The position numbers and the translations under genes were made by a program. Below, in pieces: positions 52,208-58,388 of a stretch of DNA of 58,388 bases. The notes under the pieces are model-generated. The model was given only the letters and a program-made list of their open reading frames with translations, had not been told where the DNA came from and did no database searches. Source of the DNA: Terriglobia bacterium (GTDB lineage Bacteria > Acidobacteriota > Terriglobia > UBA7540); assembly GCA_020073545.1 (NCBI GenBank), contig JAIQEZ010000011.1, forward strand, positions 1 through 58,388, read 5' to 3'. How positions within the stretch are numbered: position 1 is the stretch's first letter; every line of letters begins with the position of its first letter.

Positions 52208-52951
52208 ATGGAAAGAGGCTCACTCAAGAGACGGCCAACGCAAAGGAGAAGGGTTACTCTGGTATTCCTGCTCGTCACATCGCCACTTGTCATGTCGAAA
52301 GTTAGCAGGCTCTCCGGCGAGGATATGATCGAACACCCTTTCATCGAAAAAAAGGATATTAGGTCCGAAACCTGCCTCACCTGCCATCCCGAGAAGAAGG
52401 ATGCGAAGTTCGTGCATACCGCCCTCGGGATGGGATGCACCAACTGCCATCGTGTAACTTCCGAGAACAACAAAACGACCATCACGCTCCTGGCGACGGG
52501 TGGGGACCTGTGCGCCATCTGCCATGCAGCCAAGAAAAACTCCGTGCTGCACGGACCTTACAAAGCCGGGCAGTGTTTGGTCTGTCATGACCCCCATACG
52601 GGCGACCATCCAGGCCAGACCCGCGCCGAAATCAACACGCTCTGTCTGAGTTGCCACGGGAGGGGTCAGTCCAACGTGAAAGTGAATCCGGAAACCCAGC
52701 TCGTGGCGTTGCTGGGGAACCAGAGCGTGAGCCTCGACGACTACCGCCAGGCCCCCAAGCTGGAGCTGGATCGTGGCGGAACCTCCGGGCACCCCATCGT
52801 GGGCCACCCGCTCGTGGGCAAGGACCCGCGAAACAAGGACGCCACGCTGAGTTGCTTGAGCTGTCACGACCCGCACAGCTCGGCGCTCCCCAAGCTGATG
52901 GCCGCCGGGGTCAAGAGCCAGACCGATCTATGCGCGGAGTGCCATAAGTGA
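52208..52951 (+). CDS. Seven-heme periplasmic c-type cytochrome
   Basis: 247 residues. A signal sequence (RRRVTLVFLLVTSPLVMS) is followed by seven CxxCH heme sites: CLTCH, CTNCH, CAICH, CLVCH, CLSCH, CLSCH and CAECH. The CHDPHTGDHPG and CHDPHSSALP contexts are typical of doubled CxxCH periplasmic carriers in DmsE/NrfB-like proteins. It would carry electrons through the periplasm. It lies 208 bases upstream of a ten-heme cytochrome and an MtrB-type porin on the same strand, so it probably serves that conduit. Confidence 0.88.
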   Translation: MERGSLKRRPTQRRRVTLVFLLVTSPLVMSKVSRLSGEDMIEHPFIEKKDIRSETCLTCHPEKKDAKFVHTALGMGCTNCHRVTSENNKTTITLLATGGDLCAICHAAKKNSVLHGPYKAGQCLVCHDPHTGDHPGQTRAEINTLCLSCHGRGQSNVKVNPETQLVALLGNQSVSLDDYRQAPKLELDRGGTSGHPIVGHPLVGKDPRNKDATLSCLSCHDPHSSALPKLMAAGVKSQTDLCAECHK

Positions 52952-53159
52952 GGAGCCGCGCAAGCTAAGATGAGCAGATTCCAATCGTCTTTATATCCGT
53001 AAAGATGAGCCCGTCCAGAATAAACAGTCGCTCTCGACCCAAGCATGTCGGATTAATCAGCACGCAATCACGCGGTCGAACATTTCGATAATCTGGATGC
53101 TAAGGAACCCAACGAAAAGTAAGACGTAAGCCGCACACCGAAATTGTGGGAGCACTTTT

Positions 53160-54206
53160 ATGACGAAACGCAACCGGAAATGCAGAATCTGGGTTTGGCT
53201 GCTTATGGCCTCGGCGACGCTGGTCTCCGGCGTCACCCTTCATGCCCAGAAGCAACCCGCAGCTACAGCGTCCTCCTACGTCTCCTCGCCCGCACCGGAC
53301 GAAGCGAAGGCCGAGGCACAGAGCGCGAAAGCGCCACCACGGGCGATGGGGGTCGGAGACTACGTGGGGACAGAAACTTGCGTGGGCTGTCACACGGATC
53401 AGCAGAGGCGTTTCAAGAACACGGTCATGGGGAAGATCTTCGCCCGTCCCCGGACTGAACTAGAAAAGCTTGGTTGCGAATCTTGTCACGGGCCCGGCAA
53501 AGCTCACGTCGAAGCTGGCGGCGGCAAGGACACCATCCCCCTCGGCTTCGGCAAGGATTCCAACAACTCGATCGAAGAGCAAAACGCCGCTTGCTTAGCG
53601 TGCCATTCACGCGGCAACCGGCTGTTCTGGAAGGCCAGCCCGCACGAATCGCGCGGGATGGCCTGCGTGGACTGCCACCAAGTGAAGCAGGAGCTGCAGG
53701 TCTCGCTCTCGTCCGACACCCGCTACAGCGCTCCGCTGACCGAGAACCGGGGGGTCAAGAAGGCGCAGCCGGAACTCTGTCTGCAGTGTCACCAAATGCG
53801 CCGCGCACAGTTGCAGCGCTCCTCGCACATGCCGTATCGCGAAGGCAAGGTGACGTGCACGAGCTGTCACAACCCGCACGGCACTCCCAACCCGAAGCAG
53901 TTGATTCAGAGCACGGTCAACGAGAACTGCCTCACCTGCCATACCGAGCGTCGTGGTCCTTTCCTGTGGGAGCACCCGCCGGTGATGGAAAACTGCGCCA
54001 ACTGCCATGAGGCGCACGGCACCAACAACCCGCAGTTGCTGAAGGTGCGCATGCCTCGGGTTTGCGATAGCTGCCACGACACCAGTCGTCACCCAACTAC
54101 CCCGACACTCCTCAACGCCATCCGGGATTTCAACCGGGGTTGCACGAACTGCCATTCCGCGATCCACGGATCGAACCATCCCTCCGGGAACATGTTCCTG
54201 CGCTAG
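53160..54206 (+). CDS. Decaheme c-type cytochrome, DmsE/MtrA family
   Basis: 348 residues with a signal peptide (~1-30, WLLMASATLVSGVTLHAQ). Ten CxxCH sites are visible: CVGCH, CESCH, CLACH, CVDCH, CLQCH, CTSCH, CLTCH, CANCH, CDSCH and CTNCH. Length, heme count and the CHNPHGTPNPKQL and CHEAHGTNNPQLLK contexts match DmsE/MtrA/PioA proteins. These insert into an MtrB-type barrel and pass electrons across the outer membrane. GGGAG lies eight bases before ATG. The porin gene starts 13 bases downstream, a clear operon. No outer-surface multiheme protein (MtrC/OmcA) is encoded in the window. Confidence 0.93.
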   Translation: MTKRNRKCRIWVWLLMASATLVSGVTLHAQKQPAATASSYVSSPAPDEAKAEAQSAKAPPRAMGVGDYVGTETCVGCHTDQQRRFKNTVMGKIFARPRTELEKLGCESCHGPGKAHVEAGGGKDTIPLGFGKDSNNSIEEQNAACLACHSRGNRLFWKASPHESRGMACVDCHQVKQELQVSLSSDTRYSAPLTENRGVKKAQPELCLQCHQMRRAQLQRSSHMPYREGKVTCTSCHNPHGTPNPKQLIQSTVNENCLTCHTERRGPFLWEHPPVMENCANCHEAHGTNNPQLLKVRMPRVCDSCHDTSRHPTTPTLLNAIRDFNRGCTNCHSAIHGSNHPSGNMFLR

Positions 54207-54219
54207 GAAGGAGAGAGCA

Positions 54220-56808
54220 ATGAAATTGATGAGACAGCCTACGATACTGGTACTGCTCGCGCTGCTGCTCGTCCCGAGTTTGCTGTTCGGCCAGGAATCG
54301 TCGACGCAGCAGGAACAGCCCCCTCTGCATGGCAGCGTGGAGTTCGGAATCCGTCATGTCTGGGGCGATGAGTATGGGCGTCCGGATCTTCCGTTCACTC
54401 CGGACGTGATCACTTCGAAATTTAACGAATATGGCGACCGCAGAAGCGGCTTTTTCATCCGCAAGTTCTACATAAATTCTGACGACATCCTCGGCTCGAA
54501 GAACTATGTGAACCTCCAGTCGCAGAGCACCTTGTACAAGAACCAAAGCTATCTGGCCACCTTCGGCCAATACGGCAAGTTCAAGGTCCAGTTCCGCTAC
54601 GACGAGATACCGCACATCTACACCAATACCGCTCGCACCCTCTACACCCAAACCAGCCCGGGCGTGTTTACGCTGCCTCTTGCGCTGAAGACCAGCCTGC
54701 AGGCCCAATCCTTAAGCGCCACGGCTGCCACAACTCTGCCGAATTTCATGGTTACTCAGGTGGTGTGTGGCACAGCCATACCCCCGGCAACGCAGCCACC
54801 ACCCTGTAGCGAGCAGTTCATTACTCCGTCGATCTTGCGCAAGGCCGGAACCGGAACGATCAGCTATTACGTCACCCCGGACTGGATTATCTCCGGCTTG
54901 TTCTCGCGGGAGAACGAGGTTGGTAGCCGGCCGATCGGGCTGATCCTTAATTCCAGCCCGAGCGCAAGTGCTACCGCCGGCGCTGGCGCCGAGCTTCCGG
55001 AACCCATCGACTACTTCAACAACACGGTCAAGGTAGGCACCGAGTACGGCAAGGAGGACTGGGGCGTGCAGCTCGGCTATCTGGGATCGTTCTTCGAGAA
55101 CAACATCGGTCAGTTGGTGTTTGACAACCCATTCCGCGCTACCTCCGAGAACGCAAGCAACCCGCTTACCGGGCGCATGGACCTGTATCCCAATAACCAC
55201 GCGAACTACGTGAACTTTGCGAGTGCGTTCGACCTGAGCAAGCACCTGCGCCTCATGGCCAGCCTCAGCCCGGGCTGGCTGAGCCAAAACGACCCCTTCC
55301 TGCCCTACACCACCAACAGTGCGATCAATACCTGCGGCGACGGTACGGAGGCCTGCTCTTCGCTTGCGGTACTGCCGGCTCGGAGTCTGAACGGCAGCAA
55401 GCAAACTTTGGCCATGAACTACACGCTCGTCACCTTACCCTGGAAGAAATTCCAGGTGAAGGCGGCCTACCGCTTCTACGACTATTACAACAACACGCGA
55501 GTGCACGACTTCACGCCCTCGGAGGGTGACGTGGGTGTCCCCGACGTGACCAGCCCCGAGGAAAACAAACCCTTCGGCTACAACAAGAAAAACCTCGAAC
55601 TGACCGCCAACTGGTTCTTCGCCAAGAGGAGCTCCTTAAAGGCCGGTTACGAAGGTGAATTCTTCGACCGTTCGCATCGCGACGTGGAGCACTCGGTCGA
55701 GCACTCGTTCATCTCTGCTCTGGACCTGAGCCCACGCAAGGACCTGCTCTTCCGGCTTGCCTACCGCCACTCGGACCGGAACCCCGGTAGATACCAGGAC
55801 GAGGCCGCCAGCGACCCCACGACGGGTGCCGCGGTCGAGTGCACCTCCACCAGCACGGTTTTCACGGAAGAGCAGCGTTGTCATCGCAGATTCGACGAGG
55901 CTGCCAGACTGCTGGACCGTGCCGACGCGACGGTGGAATACGACGTGCAGAAGTTCAGCTTTGATGCGGGCTTCCAGACGATCCAAATCAACAGCAACCG
56001 GCCCGGTGGCAGCAATAGCCCCACGCCCCTTAATTTCCTCACGGGCGCCGCGGCGACCACAGCACCCTACTACCTCTATGGGGCGTTGAAGGACCTCTCG
56101 TACATCTACACCTTCGATGCGAGCTACGCGCTTTCGCCGGCGGTGTCACTGTTCGCCGAATATACGCACGAGAGGTACTACAAGAGAATGATCTCGCGGA
56201 ACCGCACGCCGACTTCGGGTACGCAGACAATTCTGACTTGCTTGGGCTGCGACACCGCCAATAATGACTGGGAAAGTACGTACCACGACATATTTGACAC
56301 CTACGCTGGGGGCTTGGATCTGTATCTTGGGAAGAAGGTCTACCTGACGACGTACTACTCTCTGGCGGCAGGTAAGGGCAATGTCTTTTCGAACGCGCTA
56401 GGCGATCCCACCATCACTACCGGTGCCGACAGGTTCGTCCTTACCGGCACCAGCGAAGCCCAGAACTACCCGGAGACGACCACCCGAATTCACGAACTCG
56501 GGGTCGTCTTCAAGTACAACCTCACGAAGAACATCATGCCGAAGGTGGAATACCGTTACCAGCAGTTCGATAACAGGGACTACCAGACTTCCGCCATGAC
56601 TCCGTACATGGGTTGCATCGGCACGACCGCGGCCCCGGTTACGGGCTGTCCCAGTGCGACTGCGAACGTTGGAATACCGCAGCCCAGCTCCTTCTACCCG
56701 GGTTTCGTCGTCGGCGATACCTCGGCGGCCAGGTACATCTTCATGGGCGTGGATCAGCCTTCGTACCGGGTCCACGTCTTGACGGCCACCGTCGAATACC
56801 ACTTCTAG
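54220..56808 (+). CDS. MtrB/PioB-family outer-membrane porin
   Basis: 862 residues with a signal peptide (LVLLALLLVPSLLFGQ). The mature protein is a long series of amphipathic strands rich in Tyr, Phe and Asn, for example SGFFIRKFYINSDD, RYDEIPHIYTNTARTLYT, LSYIYTFDASYALSPA and TRIHELGVVFKYNLTKN. It ends in VLTATVEYHF with the C-terminal Phe of outer-membrane barrels. Position directly behind a decaheme gene, length and strand pattern identify it as the barrel that sheathes the decaheme protein. The N-terminal CxxC seen in Shewanella MtrB is not present, closer to PioB-like proteins. A strong AGGAAGGAGAG site precedes ATG. The stop TAG is also the first bases of a 58-base dispersed repeat. 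Confidence 0.9.
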   Translation: MKLMRQPTILVLLALLLVPSLLFGQESSTQQEQPPLHGSVEFGIRHVWGDEYGRPDLPFTPDVITSKFNEYGDRRSGFFIRKFYINSDDILGSKNYVNLQSQSTLYKNQSYLATFGQYGKFKVQFRYDEIPHIYTNTARTLYTQTSPGVFTLPLALKTSLQAQSLSATAATTLPNFMVTQVVCGTAIPPATQPPPCSEQFITPSILRKAGTGTISYYVTPDWIISGLFSRENEVGSRPIGLILNSSPSASATAGAGAELPEPIDYFNNTVKVGTEYGKEDWGVQLGYLGSFFENNIGQLVFDNPFRATSENASNPLTGRMDLYPNNHANYVNFASAFDLSKHLRLMASLSPGWLSQNDPFLPYTTNSAINTCGDGTEACSSLAVLPARSLNGSKQTLAMNYTLVTLPWKKFQVKAAYRFYDYYNNTRVHDFTPSEGDVGVPDVTSPEENKPFGYNKKNLELTANWFFAKRSSLKAGYEGEFFDRSHRDVEHSVEHSFISALDLSPRKDLLFRLAYRHSDRNPGRYQDEAASDPTTGAAVECTSTSTVFTEEQRCHRRFDEAARLLDRADATVEYDVQKFSFDAGFQTIQINSNRPGGSNSPTPLNFLTGAAATTAPYYLYGALKDLSYIYTFDASYALSPAVSLFAEYTHERYYKRMISRNRTPTSGTQTILTCLGCDTANNDWESTYHDIFDTYAGGLDLYLGKKVYLTTYYSLAAGKGNVFSNALGDPTITTGADRFVLTGTSEAQNYPETTTRIHELGVVFKYNLTKNIMPKVEYRYQQFDNRDYQTSAMTPYMGCIGTTAAPVTGCPSATANVGIPQPSSFYPGFVVGDTSAARYIFMGVDQPSYRVHVLTATVEYHF

Positions 56809-56863
56809 GCTGCTGGTGTCCGGGCAGGGGATCGACCCTCCCCTCTCCGGATTCCGCGCTTCC
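56806..56863. repeat. 58-base dispersed repeat, copy 1 (fused to IS110 remnant)
   Basis: 55 of 58 bases match 57649-57706 by eye. It begins at the TAG of the porin gene, contains GGGGATCGACCCTCCCC and CCGGATTCCGCGC, and ends CTTCC exactly where the IS110 remnant's recognisable coding sequence ends. Confidence 0.85.
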
Positions 56864-57171
56864 CCGTTTTCGTGTTCCAACCGGCGCCTCACGATCTCGC
56901 CGAGTGTCCAGCATGGCAATTTCCTCGTAGCGCGGGTGCCAATCACATCCGATAATCAACATGTTCGGCTCCTCCTCTCGTAGAGTCACTGGCTTCCTCA
57001 CACCGCCAGTCTATTCTCCCCGTCGAGGAGCCCATGACCTTATGCCATCAGACCTGTTTTGAAGGTCCGCGGCTTCTCCGTCCAAGAACCGCAGACCTCA
57101 AGACGACGGACGCTACCTGCTCGGGCCAACGGGTTGCTGATGGACTCGATTCTCTATTCCGAGGTTCTTGT
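56809..57171. other. Gap after the porin gene: repeat and IS remnant
   Basis: No intact gene. It holds repeat copy 1 (to 56863), the IS110 fragment (56858-56962) and the leader of the following small gene. Confidence 0.6.
56858..56962 (-). pseudogene. N-terminal remnant of an IS110-family transposase, frameshifted
   Basis: From ATG 56962 (GGAGGAG upstream) the frame reads MLIIGCDWHPRYEEIAMLDT, the typical DEDD-transposase start with its first catalytic Asp. The reading then shifts by one base, and LGEIVRRRLEHENGEA continues in the neighbouring frame. Homology stops at the edge of the 58-base repeat. Only about 35 codons remain, so it cannot work. Confidence 0.75.
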
Positions 57172-57594
57172 ATGCGCCACATTATTTGCCTCGTATTAGC
57201 AACGCTGCTTTTTGCTACCACAACCTTGGAAGCGAAAGTTGGCGCTGCCGGCGCGGTTCCTGCTGGTCAAGCGGGAACCAAGCGGAAGCAGACGGTGAAA
57301 GAGCGGATTCTGGAAGTGCCACCCGGAACCATGATTGAGGTGCGCCTCCTGAACAAGCAGAGAATCAGAGGCCGGTTGGGCGAGCTCACGGATGAAGGGT
57401 TCAGCCTCACAACAGCGCAAGGCGAGAAGATCGCGACTCAAAAGGTCCCCTTCACCGACCTGAAGTCCTTCAAGAAGGTCGAAGGCGCCAAGGCTGCAAA
57501 AACTGCTGGTTGGATAGTGCTCGGCGTGTTGGCAGGATTCGCCGCCCTCATCTTGATCCTTGTGGCCGTGGAAGTGAAAGCGGCGGGAGGTTAG
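57172..57594 (+). CDS. Small exported/membrane protein with Sm-like strand pattern
   Basis: 140 residues from ATG 57172. Signal peptide MRHIICLVLATLLFATTTLEA; a middle region (GTMIEVRLLNKQRIRGRLGELTDEGFSLTT) with the alternating strand-turn-strand look of Sm/LSm-like barrels; and a C-terminal hydrophobic helix (AGWIVLGVLAGFAALILILVAV). Function unknown. It is followed by the second copy of the 58-base repeat. Confidence 0.68.
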   Translation: MRHIICLVLATLLFATTTLEAKVGAAGAVPAGQAGTKRKQTVKERILEVPPGTMIEVRLLNKQRIRGRLGELTDEGFSLTTAQGEKIATQKVPFTDLKSFKKVEGAKAAKTAGWIVLGVLAGFAALILILVAVEVKAAGG

Positions 57595-57648
57595 ACTGCA
57601 GCAAACAGCGCGCCCCCCTCGACGGGAGCAAGCTTTTCCGCAACCTGC

Positions 57649-57706
57649 TAGGCTGCTGGCCTCCGGGCGGGGGATCGACCCTCCCCTCTCCGGATTCCGC
57701 GCTTCC
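57649..57706. repeat. 58-base dispersed repeat, copy 2
   Basis: Second copy of 56806-56863, here about 55 bases behind the small membrane-protein gene, with three visible differences. Confidence 0.85.
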
Positions 57707-57911
57707 GAAACTGCCAGGACCGGCGCGACTTTGCAGCCCGGGAAGCGCGCCGGATGCAAGCCGCCAAGCTGCTTGAGCAGGACCCACCCCAAGCCGAGAC
57801 CGTCCGGCCTTCCGGCGTCAGCCGGCCCACCGCCCATCGTTGATATCAAGCCTGCCGTCGTGCGCGGGCGACAGCCGTATAAGCGTTAACCTAAGGCGGT
57901 TTGCGCTCGGT

Positions 57912-58241
57912 TGGCCCCTGGCGGGGCCGCAACACTTGCAGTCAAGCCCCAAAGGGGCGGTCCATCCCAGCCCAGGCCGAAGGCCTGGGTCAGGAGGCAT
58001 ACCCATTTCCAAGTTCCCGCCCTGAAGGGGCGGGCGAATCGGGAGGGGATGGGAGGGTGAAAATCGTAGCGCGCCCTTTCAGGGCTTTCTGCCCACACTG
58101 CCGTACTCTGCACCCTGGGCGTTGCCCAGGGCTGTGATAGGACGCCCCTTCGGGGCTTACATCGAACTCGAATTCGCTACCTGTTTGTGACCAGGGAGGG
58201 GCTGCTGGCTTCTTGTCGTCGCCCCCGCGCAGGCGGGGGTC
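57912..58241. repeat. Cluster of at least eight GC-rich hairpins
   Basis: In order: GGCCCC..GGGGCC (~57914), GCCCC..GGGGC (~57944), CCCAGGC..GCCTGGG (~57970), CCGCCC..GGGCGG (~58018), GCCCT..AGGGC (~58074), CCCTGGG..CCCAGGG (~58110), GCCCC..GGGGC (~58144), CCCCCGC..GCGGGGG (~58224). Stems are 5-7 bases, loops 2-6 bases, with different sequences. The density rules out chance and coding use. Confidence 0.75.
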
Positions 58242-58284
58242 CACTGCCGCCGCGGTCTGGATTCGCTAAGTTCACGCTGCAAGT

Positions 58285-58314
58285 GCAACACCTTGCTTGT
58301 ATAAGAGGTGTTGC
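58285..58314. repeat. Inverted repeat at the 5' end of the IS30-type element
   Basis: GCAACACCT (58285-58293) and AGGTGTTGC (58306-58314) are perfect complements directly before the start codon. This may be part of the element's terminal inverted repeat or a leader hairpin. Confidence 0.55.
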
Positions 58315-58315
58315 G

Positions 58316-58388
58316 ATGGGAAAACGATATGGGCAATTGACGGTGGAGGAGAGGGTTGAGGTTTACCGTCTGCATGCAGACGGTAAAC
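58316..58388 (+). mobile_element. IS30-family transposase, N-terminal start (cut by window edge)
   Basis: From ATG 58316: MGKRYGQLTVEERVEVYRLH and on, cut by the window end after 24 residues. YxQLTxEER followed by an xxYRLHADGK helix is the N-terminal helix-turn-helix of IS30-family transposases. An inverted repeat lies directly upstream. The rest of the element is outside the window. Confidence 0.72.

Larger units (their letters stand above)
57595..58315. other. Non-coding stretch: repeat copy 2 and a hairpin cluster
   Basis: No gene. It contains the 58-base repeat (57649-57706), then at least eight hairpins in about 330 bases (57912-58241) and the end of an IS30-type element. Confidence 0.6.

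Noticed and set aside
52208-54206. NrfB/NrfA-type nitrite reductase pair
   Set aside because: No CxxCK catalytic heme motif is present, and the gene behind the ten-heme protein is an MtrB/PioB-type barrel, which fits an outer-membrane conduit better.

Overview
The window reads as chromosomal DNA of a GC-rich member of the Acidobacteriota, probably soil or sediment derived. The evidence is a VWFA-related protein of the acidobacterial type (46255-48348), two very large Oar-type TonB-dependent receptors with a carboxypeptidase-regulatory N-domain (14648-18481, 26207-29890), several large secreted TPR proteins, and an FG-GAP/ASPIC fusion. The phylum call is inference from gene content; there is no rRNA or other phylogenetic marker. 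No rRNA, tRNA or CRISPR array was recognised.

Layout. 0-6.2 kb: tail of an IS1595-type transposase, a Crp/Fnr regulator divergent from a 7Fe-type ferredoxin, a lipoprotein lytic transglycosylase with two LysM domains, a histone-H1-like acidic/basic protein, and a HipA-like kinase/DUF3037 pair. 6.2-12.9 kb: a repeat-rich accessory island with an OLD-family ATPase/TOPRIM nuclease, a REP-associated tyrosine transposase (RAYT) surrounded by its GTAG-headed REP palindromes, and two small membrane-protein genes bracketed by direct repeats. 12.9-34 kb: an SDR dehydrogenase, broken glycoside-hydrolase and beta-propeller fragments, a receptor, an intact beta-propeller protein, paired TPR paralogues around an alkaline-phosphatase-like protein and an unknown protein, then a second receptor divergent from a LacI regulator. 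31-38 kb: two giant secreted proteins, one pure TPR and one FG-GAP/ASPIC + thioredoxin-fold + TPR. 38-40 kb: FKBP isomerase, a tiny membrane protein, an exported protein. 40.6-44 kb: a broken radical SAM gene and an operon of radical SAM/SPASM, DUF1858/ScdA_N-like, frameshifted YwiC-like and nitroreductase-like genes. 44-46 kb: duplicated noncoding repeats, then a TIR protein directly downstream of a type ISP restriction-enzyme C-terminal fragment. 46-52 kb: VWFA protein and an Asp-box propeller surface protein. 52.2-56.8 kb: a seven-heme cytochrome, a ten-heme DmsE/MtrA-type cytochrome and an MtrB/PioB-type porin, which together look like a trans-outer-membrane electron conduit. 56.8 kb to the end: IS110 remnant, a small membrane protein, a cluster of hairpins and the start of an IS30-type transposase.

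The strongest leads are the porin-cytochrome conduit; the RAYT with at least six different GTAG-headed palindrome families in one 3 kb stretch; a genome-style habit of 7-bp-phased repeats in intergenic DNA, some folding into long hairpins between convergent genes; an iterated AACATCGTGGCA motif upstream of the OLD nuclease; and the TIR/type ISP pair. All function calls rest on reading protein motifs by eye; no database search was run.
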